This document shows, in pieces, positions 18,871 to 28,238 of a DNA stretch of 64,000 bases. The position numbers and the translations under genes were made by a program. How positions within the stretch are numbered: position 1 is the stretch's first letter; each line of letters opens with the position of its first letter. Below the pieces are notes generated by a model. The model saw only the letters and a list, made by a program, of their open reading frames with translations, had not been told where the DNA came from and did not search any database. Source of the stretch: Mycobacterium sp. 1100029.7 (GTDB lineage Bacteria; Actinomycetota; Actinomycetes; Mycobacteriales; Mycobacteriaceae); assembly GCF_001665235.1 (NCBI RefSeq), contig NZ_LZSC01000069.1, positions 1 to 64,000 on the forward strand. Reading direction: 5' to 3'.

Positions 18871-20139
18871 ATGAAATTCGTGCTGGCGAACTATGGAACC
18901 CGAGGGGATGTCGAGCCTTCTCTCGTTGTCGCTCGCGAACTACAGCGCAGGGGTCATGACGTGCGGATGGCCGTCGCGCCCGACCTGATGGAGTTCGTCG
19001 AATCGGCCGGGCTGCCGGCCGTCTCCTACGGCCTGGACACCCGCACCTGGCTCGATGTGTACCGCAACTTCTGGACGTCGTTCTTCAGCCGATTCTGGCG
19101 GGTGCGAGAGCTGAAGAGGCTGTGGCACGAGATGTGGGAACTCAGCGATCAGTGCTGGCGGCAGATGAACACCACGCTGGTCTCGCTGGCCGGCGACGCC
19201 GACCTGCTGTTCGCGGGACTCAGTTATCAGGAGCCGGCCGCCAATGTGGCGGAGTACTACGACATTCCGTTGGCCACCCTGCATCACGTCCCGATGCGGC
19301 CCAACGGCCAGATCGTCTCGATCCTGCCGTCGGGGCTGGCGCGCTACGCGATGATCGCGTTCGACTGGTTCTGCTGGCGCCTGAACAAGAAAGTCGAGGA
19401 CGCGCAGCGGCGTGAACTCGGGCTGCCGAAGGCAACCGGCCCGTCGCCGGGACGCATCGCCGAACGCCAGTCGCTGGAGATCCAGGGCTATGACGCGGCG
19501 TGCTTCCCCGGGTTGGCCGACGAGTGGGCGAAATGGAATGGTCACCGTCCCTTCGTCGGCACCCTGACGATGGAGTTGACGACCGAGATCGACGACGAAG
19601 TGACATCGTGGATTGCCACCGGAAAACCGCCCATCTGTTTCGGCTTTGGCAGCATGCCGGTGGAGTCACCGGCCGACACGATCGAAATGATCAGTAGCGC
19701 CTGCGCGGAATTGGGCGAGCGCGCTCTGGTATGCGCCGGTTGGAGCGATTTCAGCGGCGTCACGCTTCCCGATCACGTCAAGGTGGTGGGCGCGGTCAAC
19801 TACGCCAAGGTGTTTCCCGCCTGCCGCGCTGTCGTGCATCACGGCGGCTCCGGAACCACGGCCGCCAGCATGCGCGCGGGGGTGCCGACGTTGATTCTCT
19901 CGATGGACCCGAACCAGACGATCTGGGGAGGGCAGCTCAAGAAGTTGAAAGTCGGTACTGCGCGTCGCTTTTCGAGCACCAACCGCAAGACGCTGGTCGC
20001 CGACCTGCGTGAGATTCTTGATCCGGACTACGCCACCCGGGCCCGGGAGCTTGCTGCCCAGATGACCCGACCCGCCGACAGCGTCAGCGCGGCCGCCGAT
20101 CTGGTGGAGGCCTTCGCACGCGCCAAGCGCGTCGCCTGA
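18871..20139 (+). CDS. GT1 glycosyltransferase (GtfA/GtfB/RtfA-like), copy 1
   Basis: A UDP-glucuronosyl/UGT-like GT1 enzyme of 422 aa that would transfer a 6-deoxy-sugar to the lipopeptide core. The N-terminal acceptor domain opens with KFVLANYGTRGDVEPSLVVARELQRRGHDV. The C-terminal donor domain has PICFGFGSMP and HHGGSGTTAASMRAGVP (about 322-338), the GT1 donor-binding signature. GPL glycosyltransferases GtfA, GtfB, RtfA and Gtf1-3 share exactly this layout. ATG at 18871. Probably co-transcribed with the preceding methyltransferase. Confidence 0.92.
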   Translation: MKFVLANYGTRGDVEPSLVVARELQRRGHDVRMAVAPDLMEFVESAGLPAVSYGLDTRTWLDVYRNFWTSFFSRFWRVRELKRLWHEMWELSDQCWRQMNTTLVSLAGDADLLFAGLSYQEPAANVAEYYDIPLATLHHVPMRPNGQIVSILPSGLARYAMIAFDWFCWRLNKKVEDAQRRELGLPKATGPSPGRIAERQSLEIQGYDAACFPGLADEWAKWNGHRPFVGTLTMELTTEIDDEVTSWIATGKPPICFGFGSMPVESPADTIEMISSACAELGERALVCAGWSDFSGVTLPDHVKVVGAVNYAKVFPACRAVVHHGGSGTTAASMRAGVPTLILSMDPNQTIWGGQLKKLKVGTARRFSSTNRKTLVADLREILDPDYATRARELAAQMTRPADSVSAAADLVEAFARAKRVA

Positions 20140-20398
20140 CCGGTGGTCACCGAAGTCCGTTGACGCCGTTGCCCCGAGCTGCTGCTGCCTGTGAATATCA
20201 AATCGACAGAACGGTTTTCGCGTTCCGATCACAGGCCCTGATGAGTCAGCCGACGGTGCTGTGTGCGGGCATCATAGCGCCCATTCGCGGGTCAAATCCC
20301 GGTTCCGCGTGACACGTGAAAGATCGGTGTGAACCACAAGTAAACAGGCTAGTGTTGGCTTGCCTAGGTCGGCGGGAAGTGATAGAGCTAGCCTCGCG

Positions 20399-21676
20399 AT
20401 GAAATTTGCTCTTGCGTGTTACGGAACTCGTGGCGATGTCGAGCCCTCCCTCGCGGCGGGGCGGGAATTGCTGCGCAGAGGGCACGAAGTCCGCATGGCC
20501 ATCCCGCCCAACTTGCTCGGACTCGCGGAGGACGCAGGACTCTCTGCGGTGTCCTACGGGCCGGATATGCAAGCGTTCTGGGACGACGAGTTCCTGCGTA
20601 ACTTCTGGTCGGATCTGCGACGCGAACTCTGGACGATTCGCGGACCGATCAAGATGGTGCGTGAGGCGTGGGAACCCGTTCACCGCGCCTGGACGGACAT
20701 GAGCACGACGCTCACCGCGCTGACCGCCGGTGCGGACGTGCTGTTCACCGGTCAGCTCTACCAGGACCTCGCCGTGAACGTCGCCGAGTACTACGACATC
20801 CCGATGGCGGTGTTGCATTACATCCCGATGCGCCCCAACGGCCAGCTCATTCCGAACCTGCCGGGACCGATGGTTCGGGTCGGCATGACTGCGTACGACT
20901 GGCTCGTGTGGCGGATGAACAAGAAGGCCGAGGACGAGCAGCGCCGTAAGTTGGGCCTGCCCAAGACAACGTCCTCCTCGCCGCGACGTATCGCCGAGCT
21001 CGGGTCGCTGGAGCTGCAGGCCTACGACGGGGTGTGTTTTCCAGGGCTGGTGTCCGAATGGGCGAAGTGGGGCGACCGGCGACCGTTCATCGGGACCCTG
21101 ACCATGGGGCTCAACACGGACGCCGACGACGAGGTCGCGGCGTGGATCGCCGAGGGAACGCCGCCGATCTGTTTCGGCTTCGGCAGCATGCCGGTTTCCG
21201 AATCGCCGGCCGACACGATCGAAATGATCAGCGCGGCTTCCGAAGAACTCGGCGAGCGCGCGCTGATCTGTGCGGGCTGGAGCGACTTCAGTGATGTGCC
21301 GCATTTCGAGCACGTCAAAGTGGTGCGCGCGGTGAACTATGCGGCCACCTTCCCGCTGTGCCGTGCGGTGGTGCACCATGGCGGGTCGGGCACCACGGCC
21401 GCGGGGCTGCGCGCCGGAATCCCGGGGTTGATCCTGTGGACGGCGGGCGATCAGCCCTTCTGGGGCGGGCATCTCAAACGGCTCAAGGTGGGCGCCGGCC
21501 GCCGGTTCTCGTTGACGACCAAGGACACCTTGGTCGAGGATCTGCGCCTGATCCTCGCCCCGGAATACGCCATCCGGGCTCGCGAGCTCGCCACCCGGAT
21601 GTCCACCGCCGAACAGAGCGTCAATCGCGCCGCCGACCTTCTGGAAAGGTTCGGTCAAGCGGGGCGGTTTTCGTGA
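20399..21676 (+). CDS. GT1 glycosyltransferase (GtfA/GtfB/RtfA-like), copy 2
   Basis: A 425-aa paralogue of the enzyme at 18871, with KFALACYGTRGDVEPSLAAGRELLRRGHEV at the N-terminus, ICFGFGSMPVSESPADTIEM, and HHGGSGTTAAGLRAGIPGL in the donor domain. The acceptor domains of the two copies diverge more than the donor domains, as expected for enzymes using similar dTDP- or GDP-deoxysugars on different acceptors. ATG at 20399; 259 bp separate it from the previous gene, so it may have its own promoter. Acceptor site (allo-Thr or alaninol end) not assignable. Confidence 0.92.
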   Translation: MKFALACYGTRGDVEPSLAAGRELLRRGHEVRMAIPPNLLGLAEDAGLSAVSYGPDMQAFWDDEFLRNFWSDLRRELWTIRGPIKMVREAWEPVHRAWTDMSTTLTALTAGADVLFTGQLYQDLAVNVAEYYDIPMAVLHYIPMRPNGQLIPNLPGPMVRVGMTAYDWLVWRMNKKAEDEQRRKLGLPKTTSSSPRRIAELGSLELQAYDGVCFPGLVSEWAKWGDRRPFIGTLTMGLNTDADDEVAAWIAEGTPPICFGFGSMPVSESPADTIEMISAASEELGERALICAGWSDFSDVPHFEHVKVVRAVNYAATFPLCRAVVHHGGSGTTAAGLRAGIPGLILWTAGDQPFWGGHLKRLKVGAGRRFSLTTKDTLVEDLRLILAPEYAIRARELATRMSTAEQSVNRAADLLERFGQAGRFS

Positions 21677-21925
21677 TCGGAGGCGGCCTCGCCACCGCGC
21701 TGCGGACGCGACGAGGAAGGCAACGGGCGTCCAAATAGGCGAGCGGTGAGCGCCGGCGAAGCCGGAGTTTTCTCTCCCTGATGCGTCCGACACGGAAATC
21801 GCACTTCAGCACCGCGATTCGGGAGTAGCGCGCCGGTGACTCAGCTACCATGCTGAGGGGTCGGCGGGACGGCCGTGGGGGTTGACAGAAGATCGTGAAA
21901 CGCCTTAGTGATGTCATTGGGCGTC

Positions 21926-21931
21926 TAGGCT
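21926..21931 (+). promoter_or_regulatory. Candidate -10 box (TAGGCT) of methyltransferase copy 2
   Basis: Exact counterpart of 17987-17992, at the same distance from the TTG start. Retention of this box and its flanks across the duplication is the main support. Confidence 0.35.
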
Positions 21932-21971
21932 CCATGACTGGGAGTGTTGGTATGCGTAGAGAGGGACAGCT

Positions 21972-22778
21972 TTGACCGTGGCCGAAACCGACTCGCGGTC
22001 TGCGTACCTTGATCTGCTCCGTCGTGACCTGACCCGTTACGGCCAGGACGAGCTGGTGCCGGTGGGCCTGTACCGATTGGGTCGCCCGGTGTTCAACACC
22101 CGCAATTTCATGTTGGTGCGCAAGCGTCCGTTCAACGCCTACGCGCGGGATCGCGGCCTGGATTGGCCGGCGGACGCGCTGACGATGATCGGTATGCAGC
22201 GGCTGACCAGCCTGCAACAGTGCGTCGAGACCGTGCTGGCCGACGGTGTTCCGGGTGACTTGGTCGAGTGCGGTGTGTGGCGCGGTGGTGCCTCGATTTT
22301 GATGCGTGGGGTGCTGGCCGCGTACGGCGACCAGACGCGCCGGGTGTGGCTGTGCGATTCCTTCCAGGGCGTGCCGCCGCCGGATACCGCGAATTACAAG
22401 GCCGACAAAGGGATTCGGCTGGACCGGCACGCGAACGTGTTGGGGGTTTCCGAGGCCGAGGTGCGGTCGAACTTCGAGCGCTACGGGATGCTGGACGACC
22501 AGGTGCGCTTTTTGCCGGGGTGGTTCAAAGACACGCTGGCCGATGCGCCGATCGAACAGATCTCGGTGTTGCGTCTCGACGGTGACTTGTACGAATCGAC
22601 GATTCAGGCCCTGGACGCGCTGTACCCGCGGCTGTCGTCCGGCGGCTTCTGCATCATCGACGACTACCACGCCCTGAGCGCATGCGCACAGGCGGTGACC
22701 GACTACCGCACCAAGCACGGGATCACCGCCGAGATCGTCGAGATCGACGGCACGGGAGTGTTGTGGCGCAACCCGTGA
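21972..22778 (+). CDS. TylF/MycF-family O-methyltransferase, paralogue 2 (GPL sugar)
   Basis: This 268-aa near-copy of the protein at 18033 keeps all SAM- and metal-site motifs (LVECGVWRGGAS, VLRLDGDLYEST, CIIDDYH). Differences cluster in a few places: RPVFN for RALFN, QGVPPPDTANY for AGVPPPDPANY, DRHANVLGVSEAEV for HRHVNVLGVSEAVV, and ALSACAQAVT for VFDACEQAVA near the C-terminus. Those around the substrate lid could change which hydroxyl or sugar is methylated. TTG start with GAGAGGGA upstream. Divergence with intact motifs suggests both copies are functional. Confidence 0.9.
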   Translation: MTVAETDSRSAYLDLLRRDLTRYGQDELVPVGLYRLGRPVFNTRNFMLVRKRPFNAYARDRGLDWPADALTMIGMQRLTSLQQCVETVLADGVPGDLVECGVWRGGASILMRGVLAAYGDQTRRVWLCDSFQGVPPPDTANYKADKGIRLDRHANVLGVSEAEVRSNFERYGMLDDQVRFLPGWFKDTLADAPIEQISVLRLDGDLYESTIQALDALYPRLSSGGFCIIDDYHALSACAQAVTDYRTKHGITAEIVEIDGTGVLWRNP

Positions 22779-22959
22779 GCACCGTCCGGGCGTAACCGCC
22801 CGAATCCGTCGACGGCACCACGCGACAGATCGCGCGAGGGCGTGCGGGCGTCGCATGCCGTTGGCTGTAATTGCCTGCCTGCGAACGTGTTTGCTATTCG
22901 GGATAACCGCATGGCGAGTCAAATAAGTTGGCGGCGAACCCATCCGATTCGCCGCAGAC

Positions 22960-23787
22960 GTGATACGCGCCAATGTTATGGTTGCCGCCGTGGCAACCGG
23001 TCTAGACGCTAAGACTCGCATTCTGATGTGGTGGGTGCGTGCCGAATACTGGCTCGCGCGCACCGTGCTACCCGATGTCTACGCCAGCGACGGGCTGATC
23101 AGCTTCCACAACGACGCATTCCTGGACGACCCGGCGTTTCAGCGCGCGTACCAACGCGGCGCGCGGTCGCTGCCCGACCCTGATTGGTATCAGTGGCAGT
23201 GGCGGGTGCACGTCGGACTGTGGGCGGCGGAGAACGCGAGCAAGCTCGAGGGCGACTTCGTCGAGTGTGGCGTCAGCTACGGATTCTTGAGCAGCGCCAT
23301 CATGGAGCACCTCGATTGGGATCAGCTGGGCAAGACCTTTTATCTCCTGGACACGTTCGCCGGGATCGACCCCCGCTTCGTCACCGACACCGAGCGCAAT
23401 TCAGGCGAGGTCGAGCGCAGCAAATTGAAGCTGCGCAACGGAATGTACGTCAGCGGGGTCGACGGAGTCCGGGCCAATTTCGCGCAGTGGCAAAACCAGC
23501 GGATCATCGTCGGCGCGGTCCCGGAAACTCTCGAACAGGTCGAGGCGCAGAAAATCGCCTACCTGCATATCGACATGAACTGTGCGCCACCCGAAATCGC
23601 GGCGCTGCGTTACTTTTGGCCGCGGCTTTCCCCGGGTGCTTTTGTGCTCCTGGACGATTACGCGAATCGAGGGCGCGACGAGCAGCGCAGCGCCATGGAC
23701 ACGTTGGCGGCGGAATTGGGTGTGCCGATCGTCGCGCTGCCCACCGGGCAGGGTCTGCTGATCAAGCCGGCGCAGGCATCGGCTTAA
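22960..23787 (+). CDS. TylF-like SAM-dependent methyltransferase, divergent
   Basis: The 275-aa protein is in the same broad methyltransferase family but clearly different from the duplicated pair. It has DFVECGVSYGFLSSAIMEHL, YLLDTFAGIDPRFV, AYLHIDMNCAPPEI and VLLDDYANRG. The start may be GTG 22960 or ATG 22978; neither has a good ribosome site. Its TAA overlaps the end of the convergent GT1 gene by 4 nt. Presumed role: O-methylation of a GPL sugar; substrate unknown. Confidence 0.85.
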   Translation: MIRANVMVAAVATGLDAKTRILMWWVRAEYWLARTVLPDVYASDGLISFHNDAFLDDPAFQRAYQRGARSLPDPDWYQWQWRVHVGLWAAENASKLEGDFVECGVSYGFLSSAIMEHLDWDQLGKTFYLLDTFAGIDPRFVTDTERNSGEVERSKLKLRNGMYVSGVDGVRANFAQWQNQRIIVGAVPETLEQVEAQKIAYLHIDMNCAPPEIAALRYFWPRLSPGAFVLLDDYANRGRDEQRSAMDTLAAELGVPIVALPTGQGLLIKPAQASA

Positions 23788-25058
23788 TCAGCCGCTGTGC
23801 GCGCCGCGGCCTCTTCCAGAAGATCGGCGGCGCGGGCAATGCTCTGGGTGGGCGTCGTCATCTGATCAGCGAGTTCCGCAGCGCGGGTGGCGTATTGCGG
23901 GTCGAGGATTTCGTGTAGATCCGCAAGCAGCGACTCAGGGGTGGTGGCCGAAAAGCGCCGTGCGGCGCCAACCTTCAACCGCTTGACCTGAGCGCCCCAG
24001 TACGGCTGATCGGCCGAACTCCACAGGATCACGGTGGGGATGCCCGCCCGCAGGCTGGCTGCCGTCGTGCCCGAACCGCCGTGGTGGACGGCCGCGCGGC
24101 ACGCCGGGAAAATTGTCGCGTAATTCACCGGGCCGACCAGCTTCACGTGGTCGGGGTGCGGCACGTCGGTGAAGTCTGTTCCGCCGAAGCACACCAGCGC
24201 TCGCTCGCCCAGTTGCGCGCAGGTCGCGGCGATCATCTCGACCAGCTCGGCGGGGGATTCCACCGGAATGCTGCCCGAGCTGAAGCAGATCGGAGGTGTT
24301 CCCGCGGCGATCCAGGACGCGACATCGTCGTCGGCATCGGTGGCGAGTTCCATCGTCAACGCACCGACGAAGGGTCTGCGGTCACCCCATTTCGACCATT
24401 CGGCCGCCAGCCCGGGGTAGCAGACGTCGTCGTAGCCCTGAATTTCCAGTGCGCGCCGATCGGCGATCCGGCGCTGGGAGCGGTTTGTCGCATCGGGCAG
24501 ACCGAGCTCGCGGCGCTGTTCGTTGTCGACCTTTTTCGTCGAGCGCCAGAACAGCCACTCGATCGCCGTCATCGACGAGCGGACCAGCGGCGCCGGCATG
24601 GTCGGGACGAGCTGGCCGTTGGCCCGCATCGGGAAGTGGTGCAGCGTCGCCAACGGAATCCGGTAGTACTCAGCGACATTGGCGGCGACTTGCTCATAGT
24701 TGATGCCGGTGGACAGCAGATCGGCACCGTCGGCCAGCGCCAGCAGCGTCTTGTTTGCCTCGGCCCAGTGCACGATGATGGGCTCCCAGATTTTGCGCAC
24801 CAAGTTGATCGGACCGCTGATCGTCCAGGCGCTGCGGAAGAAATTCGTCCACATATTGCGCAGGAAATCTTCGTCCAGGAATTCCTCGATGGGCGGACCG
24901 TACGATACTGCCGGCAAGCCCGCCGCCTCGGCGAAGTCGAGCAGTCCGGGAGGGACGGCCAGGCACACCTCGTGCCCCCGGCGTTGCAGCTCCCGGCCGA
25001 CGGCGGCGGACGGTTCGATGTCGCCGCGTGTTCCGTAGCTTGCCAGGGCAAATTTCAT
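23784..25058 (-). CDS. GT1 glycosyltransferase (GtfA/GtfB/RtfA-like), copy 3
   Basis: A 424-aa GT1 enzyme on the minus strand. The N-terminus KFALASYGTRGDIEPSAAVGRELQRRGHEV is nearly the same as in the other three GT1 proteins. PICFSSGSIPVESPAELVEM departs from the usual CFGFGSMP, and HHGGSGTTAASLRAGIP is intact. It lies 24 nt downstream of the fourth GT1 gene (25083-26339) and is co-directional with it, so the pair is an operon. Convergent 4-nt overlap with 22960-23787. Confidence 0.92.
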   Translation of the reverse strand: MKFALASYGTRGDIEPSAAVGRELQRRGHEVCLAVPPGLLDFAEAAGLPAVSYGPPIEEFLDEDFLRNMWTNFFRSAWTISGPINLVRKIWEPIIVHWAEANKTLLALADGADLLSTGINYEQVAANVAEYYRIPLATLHHFPMRANGQLVPTMPAPLVRSSMTAIEWLFWRSTKKVDNEQRRELGLPDATNRSQRRIADRRALEIQGYDDVCYPGLAAEWSKWGDRRPFVGALTMELATDADDDVASWIAAGTPPICFSSGSIPVESPAELVEMIAATCAQLGERALVCFGGTDFTDVPHPDHVKLVGPVNYATIFPACRAAVHHGGSGTTAASLRAGIPTVILWSSADQPYWGAQVKRLKVGAARRFSATTPESLLADLHEILDPQYATRAAELADQMTTPTQSIARAADLLEEAAARTAAD

Positions 25059-25082
25059 TCCGCAGCCCAGCCTTTCAGTCGT

Positions 25083-26339
25083 CTACTTCTTCGCCGCCGG
25101 CACCCGGGCGAATTTCTCCAGCAGATCGGCCGTCTGTGCGGCGCTCTGGGCGGGTGTGGTCATGCGAGTGGCGATCTCGCGGGCGCGCGCGACGCAATCG
25201 GGCGCCAGTATCTCGCGAAGATCACCGACCAGTGTTTCTTCGGTGGTGGCCGAGAACGGCCGGGCGGTGCCCACTTTCAAGCGCTTGACCTGCCCGGCCC
25301 AGATTCGTTGATCGCCCAGGCTCCAGAGGCTCAAGGTGGGCACGCCGGCGCGTAGGCCCGCGGCCGTGGTGCCCGCGCCGCTGTGGTGCACCACCGCGCG
25401 ACAGGCGGGGAAGACGGTCGCGTAGTTGACCGGACCCACCACCTTGACGTGGTCGGCCGGTGACACCTCGCTGAAGTCCGACCAGCCCGAGCACACCAGC
25501 GCTCGCTCACCCAACTGGGCGCAGGCCGCGCCGATCATCTCGACGGTCTCGGCCGGAGACTTCACCGGGGTGCTGCCGAAGCCGAAGAAGATCGGCGGTG
25601 TTCCGGCGGCGATCCAGGCCGCGACGTCTTCGTCGGCGTCCGTCGTCATCTCCATCGTCAGCGTTCCGACGAACGGCCGCTGCGCACCCCACTTCTTCCA
25701 CTCGGCGGCGAGTTCGGGGAAGCACACCGCGTCGTAGGCCTGAATCTCCAGCGACCCGCGCGCGGTGATCCGTCGCGGTGCCGGCCCGGTGGCCTTGGGC
25801 AGGCCCAACACGCGGCGCTGCGCGTCCTCAGCCTTTTTCGTCACAAACCGCTGCGGCCAGTCCAGCGCCTTGACCGCGGTGCGCACCAGCGGCGCCGGCA
25901 TGCCCGGTGCGACCTGGCTGTTGGGCAACATCGGGAAGTAATGCATGGTCGCCAGTGGAATGCCGTAGTACTCCGCCACATTGGCGGGCACCCCGGGAAA
26001 GCCCGGCCCGGTGAACAGCAGATCGGCTCCGCGCGCGACCGACACCAGCGTAGCGCTCATCTCTGCCCAGGACTGCCCCAGCAGGTTCTGGACTTCACGC
26101 CACGAATCGACCACCTCGCGGACCTTCCAAAACTTGCCGAGGAAATCGACATCCCAAAACCCCTCCTGCTGGTCGGGTCCGTACGGCACCACCTCGAGTC
26201 CGGCCGATTCGACCAGGCCGACCAGGTTGGGCGGCACGGCCAGGCGGACGTCGTGGCCACGGCGCTGCAGTTCGCAACCGACGGCGGTGCTGGGTTCGAT
26301 GTCGCCGCGGGTCCCGTAGCTCGCCAGGGCAAACTTCAC
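25083..26339 (-). CDS. GT1 glycosyltransferase (GtfA/GtfB/RtfA-like), copy 4
   Basis: A 418-aa paralogue: KFALASYGTRGDIEPSTAVGCELQRRGHDV at the N-terminus, PIFFGFGSTPVKSPAETVEM, and HHSGAGTTAAGLRAGVP in the donor domain. HHSGAGTT replaces the HHGGSGTT of its three paralogues, a small change in the sugar-nucleotide pocket that could alter donor choice. First gene of the minus-strand GT1 pair. Its start faces the GT2 gene at 26501 across a 161-bp divergent gap. Confidence 0.92.
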   Translation of the reverse strand: MKFALASYGTRGDIEPSTAVGCELQRRGHDVRLAVPPNLVGLVESAGLEVVPYGPDQQEGFWDVDFLGKFWKVREVVDSWREVQNLLGQSWAEMSATLVSVARGADLLFTGPGFPGVPANVAEYYGIPLATMHYFPMLPNSQVAPGMPAPLVRTAVKALDWPQRFVTKKAEDAQRRVLGLPKATGPAPRRITARGSLEIQAYDAVCFPELAAEWKKWGAQRPFVGTLTMEMTTDADEDVAAWIAAGTPPIFFGFGSTPVKSPAETVEMIGAACAQLGERALVCSGWSDFSEVSPADHVKVVGPVNYATVFPACRAVVHHSGAGTTAAGLRAGVPTLSLWSLGDQRIWAGQVKRLKVGTARPFSATTEETLVGDLREILAPDCVARAREIATRMTTPAQSAAQTADLLEKFARVPAAKK

Positions 26340-26500
26340 AACGAATCCCGCCTTTCAGGTGTGCGATATCGGGCACCGCCACAGGCCATTATCTCTGCTT
26401 GCCCGATTGCCGGTGGCCGTTGGCGAGTTGTTCGCCGATCCTGCGACGCCTACGCCGTCCAGGAGGGGATGATTGCCGCTGTGACAGAAGGAGGCTCGCA

Positions 26501-27559
26501 GTGAATGGAAGCACGTCGGCAGGCTCACCGAAGGTGAGCATTGTGGCGACCACGCACAACCAGGAGGGGTACGCCCGCCAAGCCTTCGACAGCTTTCTCG
26601 AACAGCGGACCGACTTCCCGGTGGAAATCATCGTCGCCGACGACGCGTCGACCGATTCCACACCCTCGGTGATCCAGGAGTACACCGACCGCTATCCGCA
26701 CGTGTTCCGGCCCATCTACCGCCCGCAGAACCTTGGCCTGAACCGAAATATGACCGGTGCGTTGTCGGCTGCCCGGGGCGAATACGTGGCGTTATGCGAG
26801 GCGGACGACTACTGGACCGACCCGCTGAAGCTGAGCAAACAGGTCGCCTACCTCGACCGGCACGCGGACACCACGGTGTGTTTCCACCCGGTGCGGGTCG
26901 TGTGGGAGGACGGCTATGCGAAGGACTCGAAGTTTCCGCCGCCCCACTTGCGCGGAGACCTGAGCGTCGACGCGCTGTTGCTGATGAACTTCATCCAGAC
27001 CAATTCGGTTGTCTACCGGCGTCTCGAACGCTACGACGACATCCCCGCCGACGTGATGCCTCTGGACTGGTATCTGCACGTCCGCCATGCTGCACGCGGT
27101 CGGATCGCGATGCTGCCGGAAATCATGTCGGTCTATCGCCGCCACGCGAAGGGCATGTGGCACAACCAGGTTGCGGATCCGCCGAAATTCTGGCTGACGC
27201 TGGGACCCGGGCATGCCGCGACGTTCGACGCGATGCTCGACCTGTTCCCCGGCGACCCCGGCCGCGAGAGTCTCATCGCGGCCATGGCCGACTGGATTCT
27301 GGGCCAGATCGCCAATGTGCCAGGTGAACCCGGGCGCGAGGCGCTCGCGGACACGACCGCGAGGTATCCCAGGATCGCCGAGTTGGCAAGCGTGCACCGC
27401 GGGGCTTCGCGTTCGCAGCGACTCAAGCAGACGTGGCGCAGGTTCGCCCTCGTCGCGCCACATCGTAGGGGGCTCGTGGACGTATGGCCGTTGCGCATCG
27501 GCCAGCGTAGCGAGATCCCCCGCGGTGCCGCTCTCGTCGCTATTGGCGAGCGAAAATAA
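26501..27559 (+). CDS. GT2-family glycosyltransferase
   Basis: The 352-aa GT-A fold enzyme has KVSIVATTHNQEGYARQAF, VEIIVADDASTDST and ALCEADDYWTDPLKL, the last carrying the D-x-D-type metal site. Cytosolic, one-domain, no membrane segment. It would extend the variable oligosaccharide. GTG at 26501 is chosen because GAAGGAGGC lies about 6 nt upstream; an open frame extends to 26399 but has no sensible start. Its end overlaps the convergent methyltransferase gene by 20 nt. Donor and acceptor unknown. Confidence 0.9.
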   Translation: MNGSTSAGSPKVSIVATTHNQEGYARQAFDSFLEQRTDFPVEIIVADDASTDSTPSVIQEYTDRYPHVFRPIYRPQNLGLNRNMTGALSAARGEYVALCEADDYWTDPLKLSKQVAYLDRHADTTVCFHPVRVVWEDGYAKDSKFPPPHLRGDLSVDALLLMNFIQTNSVVYRRLERYDDIPADVMPLDWYLHVRHAARGRIAMLPEIMSVYRRHAKGMWHNQVADPPKFWLTLGPGHAATFDAMLDLFPGDPGRESLIAAMADWILGQIANVPGEPGREALADTTARYPRIAELASVHRGASRSQRLKQTWRRFALVAPHRRGLVDVWPLRIGQRSEIPRGAALVAIGERK

Positions 27560-28238
27560 AGACGTGATTCTCGAAATTCGGTAGCCGTCCGAAATTGCCG
27601 CAATTCTTTTTGTGGAGCATGGTGAATCCCAGTTCGCCGACTTTTGCTTCGAGGTCGGCATCGGTGATGCCCCATTGCCAGATATGGTGCACGTCACGCC
27701 ATGGTCTGTCGTGATCCGGATGGATTTCGTCGAGCCTGCCGAAGAGGTTCTTGTAGTTCTGCTGGCGCGGGTTGTGTGGAACGTTTCGGAAGTACTCATC
27801 TTCGCCCAGGTCGAGCAGTCTGACGTTGCTTCCTGACCCTGTCCATTGTTGGTTGTAAATGATCAGCGCTCGCACATTCTTTGCATACATGTCCAGAATG
27901 GCGTCCCAGTCGGGCGCGACTTGATGCAGCAACACGTCGAAAAGCAGCACAGCGTCGACTTTGCCCACCTTGTCGGCGAGTTCCTGGCTACCGAAGTTTC
28001 CGTTGACAAGGCGGAGCTGCGGATAGGATTTCGCTTTGTTGATGACCGTCGGCGTCAGGTGGGTATCGACCAGAGCGGCATCTCTGATCTTGTGTTTGTC
28101 GAGCGCATGAAATGTATATCCGCCTTCCACTCTCCACACACCGCCGAGGTCCGCGAAGGACTCGATCTGCAACGATGAGAATGCCTGATCGATCAGCTCG
28201 ATTTTGTCGGGAAGAATTTTCCGAAAGAGACCAAACAT
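27540..28238 (-). CDS. Class I SAM-dependent methyltransferase-like protein
   Basis: The 232-aa protein has a Rossmann-like core: SFADLGGVWRVEGGYTFHAL in the SAM-loop position, then LVDTHLTP, VNGNFGSQEL and AVLLFDVLLHQVAPDWD. The glycine-rich loop (DLGGVWR) is unusual for the family, so activity is uncertain. The segment is poorer in GC than its neighbours: I count 30 of 60 in 27601-27660. ATG at 28238 with a purine-rich GGAGGTGTGAGAGG upstream. 20-nt convergent overlap with the GT2 gene. The low GC points to acquisition from outside. Confidence 0.75.
   Translation of the reverse strand: MFGLFRKILPDKIELIDQAFSSLQIESFADLGGVWRVEGGYTFHALDKHKIRDAALVDTHLTPTVINKAKSYPQLRLVNGNFGSQELADKVGKVDAVLLFDVLLHQVAPDWDAILDMYAKNVRALIIYNQQWTGSGSNVRLLDLGEDEYFRNVPHNPRQQNYKNLFGRLDEIHPDHDRPWRDVHHIWQWGITDADLEAKVGELGFTMLHKKNCGNFGRLPNFENHVFIFARQ

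Larger units (their letters stand above)
21881..22778 (+). repeat. Duplicated block, copy 2: promoter region plus methyltransferase gene
   Basis: Second copy of the block at 17942-18838; similarity starts at GTTGACAGAA and ends at the gene's stop. Sequence further upstream and downstream is unrelated, so the unit moved with its own control region but without the adjacent GT1 gene. Confidence 0.9.

Noticed and set aside
20246..21793. Minus-strand open frame of 515 codons
   Set aside because: Antisense to the GT1 gene at 20399-21676, which has clear family motifs.
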